Under the pieces are notes generated by a model. That model searched no databases. It was not told where the DNA came from and saw nothing but the letters and a program-made list of their open reading frames with translations. A DNA stretch of 64,000 bases from Cohnella sp. GbtcB17 (GTDB lineage Bacteria > Bacillota > Bacilli > Paenibacillales > Paenibacillaceae), in NCBI RefSeq assembly GCF_019091135.1, contig NZ_JAGXJW010000035.1, forward strand, positions 1-64,000, written 5' to 3'. Numbering within the stretch: the first letter of the stretch is position 1; every line of letters begins with the position of its first letter. A program made the position numbers and the translations under genes. Below, piece by piece: positions 8,789 to 17,304 of this stretch.

Positions 8789-10240
8789 TTAAAGCGCCGG
8801 GCGCAGCTTGTGGAATTCGGTCATGCCTTCGAAGGCATGAGCGGCGCGCAGCACGGTCGATTCGTCGAACGGCTTGCCGATGATCTGGAGACCGACGGGA
8901 AGTCCGTCCGCCAGGCCGCAAGGTACGCTGATCGCGGGCACGCCGGCAAGGCTCACCGGAATCGTGCAAATATCGTTCAGGTACATCGTGAGCGGGTCGC
9001 CAACCTGCTCGCCGATGCGGAACGCCGTCGTAGGCGCCGTCGGTCCTACGATGAGGTCGAAGCGCTCGAACGCCTGGTCGAAATCGCGCTTGATCAGCGT
9101 GCGGACCTGCTGCGCCTTTTTATAGTAAGCATCGTAATAACCGGAGCTGAGCGCGTACGTGCCCAGCATAATCCGGCGCTTCACCTCGGGGCCGAAGCCT
9201 TCACTGCGGGACTTCTTGTACAAGTCCAACAGGTTGGCCGGATCCTCTGCTCTGACGCCATAGCGGACGCCATCGAACCGCGCGAGGTTCGAGGATGCTT
9301 CGGACGAAGCGAGCAAATAATAAGTCGCGATAGCGTAATCGGTATGCGGCAGCGACACTTCTTCCCATTCGGCGCCGAGCGCTTCGAACGTCTTGAGCGC
9401 CTCCAACACGCGCGCCTTGACCTGCGGATCGATGCCCTCGCCGAGGTATTCCTTGGCGACGCCGATGCGGAGGCCCTTGATGTCGCCGGTCAGCGCAGCC
9501 GTGTAGTCGGGAATGTCGACGTTCGCCGACGTCGTGTCACGCTTGTCGTGACCTGCGATCGCCTGCAGGACGTATGCAGAATCCTCGACGTTCTTGGTGA
9601 GCGGACCGATCTGGTCGAGCGACGACGCGAAGGCGACCAGGCCGTAGCGGGAGAGGAGCCCGGAAGGGGGCATGGGGCCGCCGATGCCGCAATGGGGGGC
9701 GGGTTGGCGGACCGAGCCGCCGGTACCGGAACCGAGGGAGAAGTAAACTTGGCCGGCCGCCACGGAAGCCGCGGAACCGCCGCTCGAGCCGCCGGGCACG
9801 CGATCGGTATCCCAAGGATTGCGCGTCAGCTGGTACGAGGAGTTCTCGTTGGAGCCGCCCATGGCGAATTCGTCCATGTTCAGCTTGCCAATCGTGACGG
9901 ATTGTGCGGCCTTCAGCTTTTCCACGACCGTCGCATCGTAGATCGGGTCGTAGTTGGACAAAAATTGGCTCGCGCAAGTCGTGCGAAGCCCTTCGGTGAC
10001 GATGTTGTCCTTGATGCCGGCCGGCAGACCGTACAACAGCCCCCGCTCGGCCGCGCTCGAGGCGTCCATGGCCTTGGCCTGGGCGGGCGCGCCTTCTTCG
10101 TTCAACGTTAGAAACGCGCCGATCTTCGTATCCGTCTCGGCAATTCGGGCAAGCGAAGCTTGGGCGAGCTCCTGAACGGACAAATCTCTATGATGAAGCC
10201 TGTCGTGCACTTCGGACAATCTCAGGTTAAACAGCGACAA
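8789..10240 (-). CDS. gatA: Asp/Glu-tRNA amidotransferase subunit A
   Basis: This 483-residue amidase-signature subunit hydrolyses glutamine to supply ammonia to GatB. The catalytic Lys77 (GIKDN), the serine-rich loop GGSSGGS (150-156) and the nucleophile S176 (TGGS) are present. Residues 172-196 are anomalous: where the family reads GSDTGGSIRQPA(A)xCGVVGLKPTYGxVSRYG, this gene reads [19 protein letters not shown], then [12 protein letters not shown]. About ten substitutions fall in the most invariant part of the protein, while flanks on both sides are canonical. The TTG start at 10240 follows GAGGAGG at nine bases. Confidence 0.93.
   Translation of the reverse strand: MSLFNLRLSEVHDRLHHRDLSVQELAQASLARIAETDTKIGAFLTLNEEGAPAQAKAMDASSAAERGLLYGLPAGIKDNIVTEGLRTTCASQFLSNYDPIYDATVVEKLKAAQSVTIGKLNMDEFAMGGSNENSSYQLTRNPWDTDRVPGGSSGGSAASVAAGQVYFSLGSGTGGSVRQPAPHCGIGGPMPPSGLLSRYGLVAFASSLDQIGPLTKNVEDSAYVLQAIAGHDKRDTTSANVDIPDYTAALTGDIKGLRIGVAKEYLGEGIDPQVKARVLEALKTFEALGAEWEEVSLPHTDYAIATYYLLASSEASSNLARFDGVRYGVRAEDPANLLDLYKKSRSEGFGPEVKRRIMLGTYALSSGYYDAYYKKAQQVRTLIKRDFDQAFERFDLIVGPTAPTTAFRIGEQVGDPLTMYLNDICTIPVSLAGVPAISVPCGLADGLPVGLQIIGKPFDESTVLRAAHAFEGMTEFHKLRPAL
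9653..9727 (-). other. Anomalous cluster of substitutions inside gatA
   Basis: These bases encode residues 172-196 of GatA. They hold many changes, mostly to C on the coding strand, in codons that are normally invariant, without any frameshift. The adjacent codons are normal. A low-quality consensus patch is the simplest explanation. Confidence 0.7.
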
Positions 10241-10264
10241 TGCAGCTTCCTCCTCGGAGTTGTT

Positions 10265-10552
10265 CTATTCCAGTACGGGCGGAACCTTGAATTGATCGTC
10301 TTCGGCCTCCGGCGCGTTGCGAAGCACCTTTTCGATCGGCAAGGAAGCCTTGCGCGCGTCTTCGCGCATCACGTTCGACATCGGCAGCACATGGCTCGTC
10401 GGCTCGACGCCGGCCGTGTCGAGCTCGTTCAGCTTTTCGGCATATTTAAGGATGGCGTTCAATTGTCCTGTAAATTGCTCTTTTTCATCGTCGGTAAGCG
10501 TCAAGCGCGCCAGGTTGGCGACGTGCTCGACGTCCTTTGCGGTGATGCTCAT
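10265..10552 (-). CDS. gatC: Asp/Glu-tRNA amidotransferase subunit C
   Basis: This 95-residue GatC matches the family's usual length and layout ([17 protein letters not shown] at the N terminus; [18 protein letters not shown] in the middle). GatC wraps round GatA and stabilises the GatAB contact. The ATG at 10552 with AAGGAGAG upstream is the true start; an upstream extension in frame lacks a ribosome site. It is the first gene of gatC-gatA-gatB, 24 bases before gatA. Confidence 0.95.
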   Translation of the reverse strand: MSITAKDVEHVANLARLTLTDDEKEQFTGQLNAILKYAEKLNELDTAGVEPTSHVLPMSNVMREDARKASLPIEKVLRNAPEAEDDQFKVPPVLE

Positions 10553-10743
10553 GGGCCTGTTCTCTCCTTTGCTGCGATACCTTTTCAATTCTCATTATTA
10601 TATCGGACATGCCGAGGGAACTCAATGCAAGCTGGCATTCGGAATTGTTTCATAAAGGCGAAAAATGGGGAAATACTTAAATCGAATTATAAGGGGTTGT
10701 CGGGAGTATACGCCATTATAAAAAACTAGGGAGGTTGTCTTTG

Positions 10744-11817
10744 ATGTTGACTCGTCAAGCCTTCGAAAGGCAGGCGCCGCTGCGCGACAGCGGCTACGTC
10801 GAATTCAGAGCCAGGGATGCAGGCGCTTCGCGGACGTTGACGGAATTGCTCGGTCCTCCGGGCGAATCGGGCAATTGGAGCATCCGATACGACCATTACC
10901 AGCAGCTCCTTCAGATGCTGAATGTCGCGGACCGCCGGCTGACCGAAGCGCAGAAGCAGTCGGTGGAATGCAGATTTTTCTTCGAAGAACCTGTTGCCGG
11001 AACGGAGCGGGACGAGAGCGACGGCTGGGTGCAAGCATCGCGTCTGCTGACCGGGTTCGGCCCTCATCGCGTCGTCGATTATATTGCGAACCGCCGTTTT
11101 TCGAGCTATATGCAGCCGATCGTGCAATTAAGCGGCACGCCCATCGGTTACGAAATGCTGTTGCGGCCGCTGCCCGAGCAGCCGCCGTTTAGACCGTCGC
11201 AGCTGTTTGAAGCGGCCCGGGCGGCCGGCCTTCACTCTTTCCTGGATCGCGAGGCGAGAAACAGCGCCATTCGGGTCGCCTCGCGCCAGCTGCCGGCCGG
11301 GGTAAAAAAATTCATCAATTTCCTGCCGTCTTCGATTTATCGCCCCGACCAATGCCTGCAGCAAACCTTTGAACGCATCATCATGAGCGGCATGGATCCA
11401 GCCGACTTTGTGTTCGAAGTCGTGGAGACGGAACGCATGGACGACGTGAAGCATCTGAATAGAGTGTTTGCTGCCTATCGTAATATGGGCATTCGTCTTG
11501 CCATGGACGACCTAGGCGACGAATTCGCTACGGTCGAAGCGATGGAGCAGCTGCAGCCGGACTATATCAAGCTCGACCGCAAGTGGGTCGCAGGCTGCGA
11601 CGCGGACGCGGACAAGCAGCGCCGGATCGAGGACGTGCTCGAGCGGGCGTCCCGCTTCCACGGCGTCGTACTGGCCGAAGGCGTCGAGCGCGAGGAAGAA
11701 TGGCAATATTTGCGGGAAGCGGGCGTGCCGCTCATGCAGGGCTATCTGTTCGGTCCGCCTTCGCCCGTTCCGATGCCGGTCAGGTTCGAGCGTACCGCAT
11801 CGACCGTTTCTGTCTGA
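10744..11817 (+). CDS. EAL-domain c-di-GMP phosphodiesterase
   Basis: This 357-residue protein has an uncharacterised N-terminal region (1-115, no membrane segment) and an EAL domain (about 116-350). The signature glutamate is kept in E137-M-L, so EAL reads EML. The metal and substrate residues are visible: N in INFLPSS, E in VVETE, the DD pair in AMDDLG, K in IKLDRKW, E in LAEGVE and the MQGYLFG end. Hydrolysis of c-di-GMP to pGpG is therefore likely. GGGAGG nine bases upstream fixes the ATG at 10744 against a TTG at 10735. Ohr follows 26 bases later and may be co-transcribed. Confidence 0.87.
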   Translation: MLTRQAFERQAPLRDSGYVEFRARDAGASRTLTELLGPPGESGNWSIRYDHYQQLLQMLNVADRRLTEAQKQSVECRFFFEEPVAGTERDESDGWVQASRLLTGFGPHRVVDYIANRRFSSYMQPIVQLSGTPIGYEMLLRPLPEQPPFRPSQLFEAARAAGLHSFLDREARNSAIRVASRQLPAGVKKFINFLPSSIYRPDQCLQQTFERIIMSGMDPADFVFEVVETERMDDVKHLNRVFAAYRNMGIRLAMDDLGDEFATVEAMEQLQPDYIKLDRKWVAGCDADADKQRRIEDVLERASRFHGVVLAEGVEREEEWQYLREAGVPLMQGYLFGPPSPVPMPVRFERTASTVSV

Positions 11818-11843
11818 ATCGATCATCAAAGGAGCGATGTGAA

Positions 11844-12263
11844 ATGAATAAGATTTATACGGCGCAAGTGACCTCGAGAGGCGGCCGCGAAGGCTTCGTC
11901 AAATCGTCCGACGGCAAGCTGAACTTGAAGCTGTCCCAGCCGTCGGCTTCGGCCGACAGCGCGACGAACCCCGAGCAGCTGTTCGCGGCGGGTTACGCAG
12001 CCTGCTTTCACAGCGCGCTGAAGTTGATCGCCAAAAACAAGGGCATCGAAACGGAGGGCTCGGAGGTAGCGGCCGAGGTGTCCCTGTTCAAAGGAGATGG
12101 CGCGGATTTCAGATTGGCCGTTACCCTTAACGTCTCAGTGCCTGGCCTCGATGCCGAGCAAACGCAGCAACTGGCCGATGAGGCGCATCAAGTATGTCCT
12201 TATTCCAGGGCGACTCGCGGCGATATCGACGTCGAGGTCAAGACAGGCGCGCCGCAGCGTTAA
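11844..12263 (+). CDS. ohr: Organic hydroperoxide resistance protein Ohr
   Basis: This 139-residue OsmC/Ohr-family thiol peroxidase has the peroxidatic C54 in FAAGYAACFHSAL and the resolving C118 in HQVCPYSRATRG. It also has the N-terminal TSRGGREG arginine region. The family reduces organic hydroperoxides with dihydrolipoamide-type thiols. AAGGAG lies nine bases before the ATG. It follows the EAL gene closely and ends in a strong terminator. No OhrR gene is adjacent, so its regulator is not evident here. Confidence 0.95.
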   Translation: MNKIYTAQVTSRGGREGFVKSSDGKLNLKLSQPSASADSATNPEQLFAAGYAACFHSALKLIAKNKGIETEGSEVAAEVSLFKGDGADFRLAVTLNVSVPGLDAEQTQQLADEAHQVCPYSRATRGDIDVEVKTGAPQR

Positions 12264-12275
12264 TTGCCTGACCGT

Positions 12276-12323
12276 AAAAAAGCTTCCGAATCCGCGTTGA
12301 AGCGGATTGGAAGCTTTTTTTGG
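12276..12323 (+). terminator. Terminator after ohr
   Basis: A long stem of AAAAAAGCTTCC plus AATCCGC pairs with GCGGATT plus GGAAGCTTTTTT around a short loop, and runs into a T7 tract. It works in both directions, for ohr and for the gene at 12338-12715. Confidence 0.93.
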
Positions 12324-12337
12324 TTTGCAGCGGAATG

Positions 12338-12715
12338 TTAAATCCACGCCTTCAAATTGACGAGCCTGATAAACTCCTCGCGGCTCTGAACCTCGCGCGG
12401 CGTCTCCTCTTCGGCTTCATCCGTCTCGCCGTTCATAATGCGCTTGAACAGCTCGGCATTATGCGTCGCCAATGCATAATCGATAAGCGCCTCGCGGCCG
12501 ATCCGCTCCGCCTCGAGCTCGAGCAGCACTTCCTCCAGCTCGACGTCGGACGCAGGCACATAATATTGACGGTTCGCATTCGGAACCCGGATGATATAGT
12601 CGAAGGCGCTGTCGTTGTTGCGGTCATAGGCGATGATATAGCCGTATTCGCCGACGGGCATGTTCTGCTCGAAACGGTCGTTTACGATGATGATCTTCTC
12701 CCCCAGCTTCAGCAT
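12338..12715 (-). CDS. Conserved hypothetical protein, 125 residues
   Basis: This small acidic protein begins MLKLGEKIIIVNDRFEQNMPVGEYGYIIAYDRN and has no signal peptide or membrane helix. The first 60 residues predict as a beta-rich fold (an SH3- or KOW-like strand pattern around EYGYIIAYDRNxDxxFDYIIRVP). The remainder is helical and acidic (LEEVLLELEAERIGREALIDYALA). I do not recognise a characterised family; similar proteins seem common in paenibacilli. The ATG at 12715 follows GGGAGGGAG; the longer in-frame TTG start lacks one. Confidence 0.7.
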   Translation of the reverse strand: MLKLGEKIIIVNDRFEQNMPVGEYGYIIAYDRNNDSAFDYIIRVPNANRQYYVPASDVELEEVLLELEAERIGREALIDYALATHNAELFKRIMNGETDEAEEETPREVQSREEFIRLVNLKAWI

Positions 12716-12814
12716 GCCGTTTCTCCCTCCCCTGATCAAGCGGACATTAATCGTAGCTGCTTATCCTACTATCCTACTAGATAACGCGACGATTGTCCAA
12801 GAGCAATAGACTTG

Positions 12815-14038
12815 TCAGGAGTGGAGAGGCAGACGGTACAGCCGCTCCGGAGACGACGTCAGCGTACGAAAGCCATCCGCGGTAATCGCGTACGTGTTTT
12901 CGATACCGACGACTCCTCTGTCCGGAAAAGTAAACTTAGGCTCGATCGCAAGCACGACGCCGGGCTCGAGCGGATCGGCAAAGCCGCGTGCGAGAACGGG
13001 CCATTCGTCGATCTCGAGACCGATGCCGTGGCCCAGAAAGCGGACCTGATCCGCGCCGAACCCCATAAAGTGCGCCGCCAAACCGGCTTCGTCCGCGAGG
13101 CGAAGCGCCTCTGCATACAGCGACTCCGGAGATGCGCCGCCGGGCCTAAGCAAAGACTCGATGTGCCTGAGGATGCGCACCGAGACGTTGTACGCGCGGG
13201 ACAGCTCGTCGTCCAGGTCGCCGATGACAGCGGTTCGGGTCTGGTCGATCGTATAGCCGTCGATGCAGCAGCCGATATCGAGCAAAATCGGTTCGCCCGC
13301 GCCGATCGGCCTCCGGCTCGCGCTTTGCGGCGCAGCCGGCGTCAAGCCTCTGCCGCCGGCGGGGCCGTCGAAGTATGAGGGCTCGGCAGCCGCCTCTCCC
13401 GCCGCGACCATGCCCGTCATGATCTCCTGGTTGTAGCCTCGCATGCGCATCAGTCCGATATGTCCATGCCGGCGCATCTCGCCTTCGAGGATCGTCATGA
13501 CTTCAAGCTCCGTCATGCCTTCGCGAATCCGGCCGAGCGCCAGGTCAAGCGCGGCCGCGGCCGCCCGGGCCGCCTTCTCGATCAGCGCGATCTCGCCTGC
13601 CGACTTCACCGATCGGACCTGCCTCATGATGGCCGATCCGTCGCGCAATTGTACATTCGGCGCCGCTTCCTGCAGCCGCAGGAAGAGCTGCGCCGGCAGC
13701 ACGTCGAGGTCCGCGCCGACAGCCGGACGGCCGCCGTCCGCGAACAGCTCGGGATAATCGCGCGTCAGCGCGTTGTCGAACGAGCGAAGCGAACTGAGCG
13801 GTACGGTCCTGACCGCGGACTCCCGCATCGCCCGATTAAGGCTGCGGCGAACATAATAGGTGGGTTCGCCCTGCGCGGGAATAAACAAGTACCCTGTCTG
13901 CATAGAGCCCGACCAATAGTACAATCCTACGTTTTGCGTAATCAAACACGCCTGCAAGCCGCTTGCCGTCATCAGCCGCTGAAGGCGGCGCCGTCTTTCA
14001 AGGTTCTCTTCAGGCGAGCAATGTATGGTCTCGTTCAA
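12815..14038 (-). CDS. M24-family metallopeptidase (Xaa-Pro peptidase-like)
   Basis: This 407-residue protein has a creatinase-type N-terminal domain (about 12-150) and a pita-bread M24 domain (about 155-400). The metal ligands can be placed: D in LLDIGCCIDGYTID and D in IDQTRT, H in FLGHGIGLEIDEWP, E in LAIEPKFTF and E in GIENTYAI. This suggests a dinuclear aminopeptidase on Xaa-Pro peptides, or a creatinase-like amidohydrolase. A short A/G/P-rich insertion (about 228-245) lies in front of the first metal aspartate. It follows the Tad-like operon in the same direction after a 63-base gap, with no clear terminator between, so read-through is possible. Confidence 0.88.
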   Translation of the reverse strand: MNETIHCSPEENLERRRRLQRLMTASGLQACLITQNVGLYYWSGSMQTGYLFIPAQGEPTYYVRRSLNRAMRESAVRTVPLSSLRSFDNALTRDYPELFADGGRPAVGADLDVLPAQLFLRLQEAAPNVQLRDGSAIMRQVRSVKSAGEIALIEKAARAAAAALDLALGRIREGMTELEVMTILEGEMRRHGHIGLMRMRGYNQEIMTGMVAAGEAAAEPSYFDGPAGGRGLTPAAPQSASRRPIGAGEPILLDIGCCIDGYTIDQTRTAVIGDLDDELSRAYNVSVRILRHIESLLRPGGASPESLYAEALRLADEAGLAAHFMGFGADQVRFLGHGIGLEIDEWPVLARGFADPLEPGVVLAIEPKFTFPDRGVVGIENTYAITADGFRTLTSSPERLYRLPLHS

Positions 14039-14101
14039 ATCGGATTTCCCCTATCGTATGCGTTTTTCTCTAGTTTATCACATACGGGAGACGGTCCACG
14101 T

Positions 14102-14587
14102 TCAAGCGAATACCAGCTCGGCAGCGCCCTTCAAATCCCATTCGATCGGATCGATCAGTCCGAACACGCGCGGGCATTCGAGGCGAACGATCATTACGAC
14201 GCCTGGCTTGCGAAGCGTGACCTCGTAATCGTAGACCGTATTGATATATGTATACGGGAAGGCATGCTGCTCGTTGATCACGGCGAACTCGACGATCTCG
14301 GGCGCCTTCTCCAACCACGCTCCCTCTATAGGCGACAAGTCGGCGGCGGTTCGCAAATTGGCAGCCAAATAGGCTCGCGCAGCCGCTTCGGCCCGCGCGG
14401 GATCGATGGACACCGTGCCCGCTTCCAGCTTCAGCTCGTCCATCTGCTGGGCAGCCGCGTGCGCAGCCCGATCGACGGCCCGCTTGCCTTCGTGCAAGGT
14501 GCCGAGCGCCGTCTCCTCTTCGAGCTGCACCGCATGCAGCAACCACCAGACGACGATCATAAGAAAGCTGAAAAATAGCTTGTGCAT
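14102..14587 (-). CDS. Tad-operon membrane protein, TadG/TadE-like
   Basis: This 161-residue protein has one N-terminal hydrophobic helix (about 5-22) and then an extracytosolic domain that opens with EEETALGTLHEGKRAVDRAAHAAAQQMD. That is the helical stretch seen at the start of TadE/TadG-like pseudopilins. The rest is predicted mixed alpha/beta with no catalytic motif. It is the last gene of the Tad-like operon (14102-20310), 20 bases after the previous one. A role as pseudopilin or assembly factor is inferred from the N terminus and location. Confidence 0.7.
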   Translation of the reverse strand: MHKLFFSFLMIVVWWLLHAVQLEEETALGTLHEGKRAVDRAAHAAAQQMDELKLEAGTVSIDPARAEAAARAYLAANLRTAADLSPIEGAWLEKAPEIVEFAVINEQHAFPYTYINTVYDYEVTLRKPGVVMIVRLECPRVFGLIDPIEWDLKGAAELVFA

Positions 14588-14607
14588 GTAAGGTGCGCTC
14601 CCTTCGC

Positions 14608-15033
14608 CTAGGGCACGAATTCGCTCATTTTCATTCCCGCTGCCGACATTCGTGCCGTGTTTGAAGGCGGATCGACGCCGATCAGCCTGTCGATATCCAT
14701 CAGACCGTCGTACGGATAACGGATTACAAACCGCAGACCGTCGCCTCGACGAAGCGGCGCAGTCGCATCCGTCCCCGGCAAACCGCTCGTCGTCGTCACC
14801 TCGTACTCGAGCACCTCCGGCCTGAATCCGTAATCGGACAATCTCGTCCGGGAGTCGTCGATCATCGCCGCGTCGATATACCCGTACCGTCCGCTCGCCC
14901 CTACCTCCAGCATGTAATCGACCTCCTGCTGCAGGAGCGATTGGCGAAGTACGACCACATGCTTGTAGATCGGGGAAAACATCAGCCAGCAGAACAACGT
15001 CGCGAACAACACAAAAACAAGCAATTGCTTCAT
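14608..15033 (-). CDS. Tad-operon single-pass membrane protein
   Basis: This 141-residue protein has an N-terminal hydrophobic helix (MKQLLVFVLFATLFCWLMF) followed by a soluble outer domain of about 115 residues. The start of the mature part (HVVVLRQSLLQQEVDYMLEVGA) is amphipathic, as in type IV pilin-like spines. I do not recognise a named family. Its ATG overlaps the stop of the 48-residue gene upstream (CCATGA), which implies translational coupling; its own ribosome site is weak. This makes it part of the pilus-like machine by context. Confidence 0.68.
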   Translation of the reverse strand: MKQLLVFVLFATLFCWLMFSPIYKHVVVLRQSLLQQEVDYMLEVGASGRYGYIDAAMIDDSRTRLSDYGFRPEVLEYEVTTTSGLPGTDATAPLRRGDGLRFVIRYPYDGLMDIDRLIGVDPPSNTARMSAAGMKMSEFVP

Positions 15034-15176
15034 GGACTGATCCGGGCGATTGCGCCGGCCATTCCCGTGCCTGAATCGCGGAGCTTGGCCTTGGTGCCCC
15101 CTTCCCCTCCCGCCACGTTGATATAGATGAGCGCGACGGTCAGGATGAGCATCACGGTCATCAGCAGCTGTCTCAT
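15030..15176 (-). CDS. Tiny membrane protein of the Tad operon (48 residues)
   Basis: The product begins MRQLLMTVMLILTVALIYIN, a single hydrophobic helix, and continues with a glycine-rich, positively charged tail ending ARISP. GGAGG lies eight bases before the ATG at 15176, and the stop overlaps the next start. It resembles the neighbouring 49-residue protein in its first 18 residues (MR-x-[IL]-L-x-T-V-M), so the pair look like paralogues. A Flp-type pilin would show a glycine-glutamate cleavage site before the helix, which is absent. Minor pilin or holin-like spacer are both possible; neither is shown. Confidence 0.65.
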   Translation of the reverse strand: MRQLLMTVMLILTVALIYINVAGGEGGTKAKLRDSGTGMAGAIARISP

Positions 15177-15209
15177 GACGAATTCCTCCTTGCTTCAAAG
15201 CTTCGCGCC

Positions 15210-15359
15210 TTAAGGCTCCATCGATCCAAGCGTCGTGTTGGCCGTCGTGCCGTGCGTCTCGATACGCGCGCGGGTCCCCGTCGTGTCGTTCGCGACGATC
15301 CCGTTAAACATTAAGGCCACGACGATCAGCATCATGACAGTTATCAGAATATTCCGCAT
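15210..15359 (-). CDS. Tiny membrane protein of the Tad operon (49 residues)
   Basis: It begins MRNILITVMMLIVVALMFNG, one hydrophobic helix, then a threonine-rich hydrophilic tail (NDTTGTRARIETHGTTANTT). A perfect AAAGGAGGTG stands seven bases before the ATG at 15359, so translation is likely to be strong, as would suit a major structural subunit. No prepilin cleavage motif is visible. It sits between the TadC-like gene and its smaller paralogue. Confidence 0.68.
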   Translation of the reverse strand: MRNILITVMMLIVVALMFNGIVANDTTGTRARIETHGTTANTTLGSMEP

Positions 15360-15415
15360 TATGAAGCACCTCCTTTCCCAGCGTCTGAATGGACTGGGAT
15401 CCCTCGCTGCGCTAA

Positions 15416-16309
15416 TTAAGGCTTCAACACCTCAAACAGCTTCTGGGACTCCCGGACCCACGGATACAAGAAAATTTGAAAGGTATAAAGAATCGGCAAA
15501 CCCGCCAGCACGAACAAAGCGTACGAAGCCGTCTCCTTTCTGCCAGCCTTGGCGAGTTCGATCCCCGCCTTGTATTCGGCCAGCACGTCCCTAATCATCC
15601 GATAGACCTCGTCGCTCTCGTGAAGGCGCATCGAGCGCATCGTCTCGGCGAAGCTGTAGCCCTCGGAGGTGCCCAGCCGCTCTTTAAAGCGAAGGAGCGC
15701 CTTGTCCGCGTCGTAGTACCACTCGTTCAGCAGCAGTTGAAAGTCTCCCCGAATGATCCGGGTATACGGCATACAGCGCATGAGTTTGCCGTGCAGGTGC
15801 AGGCGGGAGCCCATATAATAGATCAGCTGGTTCATGACGGCGATCAGCTCCTTGCGGATCCGGTCGGATCGATATCGCTTGAACGAATCCAGCAAAGCCT
15901 TGTCGAACGCGGCGACGACCGCGGGCATAGCGACGAAAGGCAAGGTCTTCCACAGCATAACCTCGGAAACGATGCCGAACGCTCCGCCGGCCGCCGCGAA
16001 GCAAGCTGCCCCGACGCAAGCGAAAATCAAGCTTCTCCTCGAAGCCAAATAGATGGTCGGGTCGAGTCTGACGCCGCAGCCGGCGAGCAGCAGCCGCCTC
16101 TCCTGCAAGGCGGAGCTGTCCGTACCGCAGCCCGTCGCCTTAAGCCACCACCGGGGCGGACCGTGCTTGCGCCAGCCGGCGAATGAGACCCGCCATCGCG
16201 GCTTCCGATAAGTAGCCGCATGCAATACGAATGCGACGCCGACGGTTCCCGCCATAAACTGGACCAGCCATAATACGGTAGCGTATAGAGTCTGACTGAT
16301 TCCCGTCAA
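15416..16309 (-). CDS. TadC-like membrane platform protein
   Basis: This 297-residue protein has an N-terminal helix (about 10-30), two central helices (about 93-130) and a C-terminal pair near 262-285. A basic cytosolic loop (RYRSDRIRKELIAVMNQLIYYM) is typical of the GspF/TadC type II secretion platform fold, but conservation is weak. It follows tadB by 65 bases, matching the tadB-tadC order of Tad loci. The TTG start at 16309 has GGGAGGTG upstream. It presumably forms the inner-membrane base with TadB and takes torque from the CpaF ATPase. Confidence 0.7.
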   Translation of the reverse strand: MTGISQTLYATVLWLVQFMAGTVGVAFVLHAATYRKPRWRVSFAGWRKHGPPRWWLKATGCGTDSSALQERRLLLAGCGVRLDPTIYLASRRSLIFACVGAACFAAAGGAFGIVSEVMLWKTLPFVAMPAVVAAFDKALLDSFKRYRSDRIRKELIAVMNQLIYYMGSRLHLHGKLMRCMPYTRIIRGDFQLLLNEWYYDADKALLRFKERLGTSEGYSFAETMRSMRLHESDEVYRMIRDVLAEYKAGIELAKAGRKETASYALFVLAGLPILYTFQIFLYPWVRESQKLFEVLKP

Positions 16310-16374
16310 TTCCGTTCACCTCCCGTTCAGGATCGAAGTGAATTGCTTTGAGATACGCCGTCCCCGACGCATGC

Positions 16375-17304
16375 TCACAATTTTCGCCTGGATAAATACA
16401 ATCCCATCAGAAACGATCCGAAGATGAGCACCAACGCGTTCAACAGCATGCTCCGGCCGCCCGGGTCGGACAAATAGTACAAGGCGCTCGACTGTGCGTT
16501 CAGCCTGAAATTGATGGCCAAGAACAGCCCCAGGAAAAACAAGGGCGTAAAATTGGCCAAACGAATCTCGAGCAGCCTGTGGCGTTCCGCGTGGTCGTCC
16601 ATGCGCGCTTTTCGCATATCGTCGATGAGCTCGCGCAAGTTGTCCGAGATGTTGTTGCCTTCGCTTAAAGCGACCGCCAGCAAGCTCGAGAAGTAATCCG
16701 CCCAAATGTGGCCGATGGACATCGAGAATCGCCTTAACGTGCGTTCGTCGTCGTGGTGAATGTTCAGTTGGCGATATAGCTCTTCGAATATGGCCTGCGT
16801 ATCCCCCGGCAGCTGCCGCTCTTCGACCATGCGCTGCAATGCTGTGCGAACGTGCCTGGAGCCGTTCACGAGATAGCACTGATAAAAGAGCTCCGCTGCC
16901 GGCAAAAAATTGAGCCTGGCCGAAATCTGGCGGTTGACCAGCGACATCCGCAAAAGACTGTACGGCAGTATGGCAAGCATCGCACCCAGCAGCGCCGACG
17001 AGCGCAGCGACTGAAACACGATGGCGCCTACCGCAAAGCCCGCGATCGCGAGCCCGAGTGCGAGCTTCCAAAATGCGTTCGGCTTCATTCGCCATCCCGA
17101 AGCCGCAAGAACGTCCGCCAAGTGCGTAAATAGCGGCTGCAACCAAACCATGCTCGCTTGCGCCGCCGTATCCTCCGCCTCGTGTCTGCCCAGCCGCTTG
17201 GAGCGGCTATGGCTGTCCTCCGCCAAGGCGAACAATGCCTTCAGCGCGGCGAATAGCAGCAAGAACAACAAGCAGCCAGCGGCCGCAAGCCCGGTCGTCA
17301 GCAT
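16375..17304 (-). CDS. tadB: TadB-like type II secretion F protein
   Basis: This 309-residue protein has a leading helix (4-27), a central helix pair (about 82-120) and a C-terminal pair (about 246-305). Between them lies a cytosolic GspF-type helical bundle that contains the family pattern around SMSIGHIWADYFSSLLAVALSEGNNISDNLRELIDDMR. Such proteins form the membrane platform of Tad pili. Its ATG overlaps the cpaF stop by seven bases, so the two are translationally linked. Confidence 0.8.
   Translation of the reverse strand: MLTTGLAAAGCLLFLLLFAALKALFALAEDSHSRSKRLGRHEAEDTAAQASMVWLQPLFTHLADVLAASGWRMKPNAFWKLALGLAIAGFAVGAIVFQSLRSSALLGAMLAILPYSLLRMSLVNRQISARLNFLPAAELFYQCYLVNGSRHVRTALQRMVEERQLPGDTQAIFEELYRQLNIHHDDERTLRRFSMSIGHIWADYFSSLLAVALSEGNNISDNLRELIDDMRKARMDDHAERHRLLEIRLANFTPLFFLGLFLAINFRLNAQSSALYYLSDPGGRSMLLNALVLIFGSFLMGLYLSRRKL

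Noticed and set aside
8141-10111. 656-codon open frame opposite gatB and gatA
   Set aside because: It is antisense to two clear genes and reflects high GC at third codon positions.
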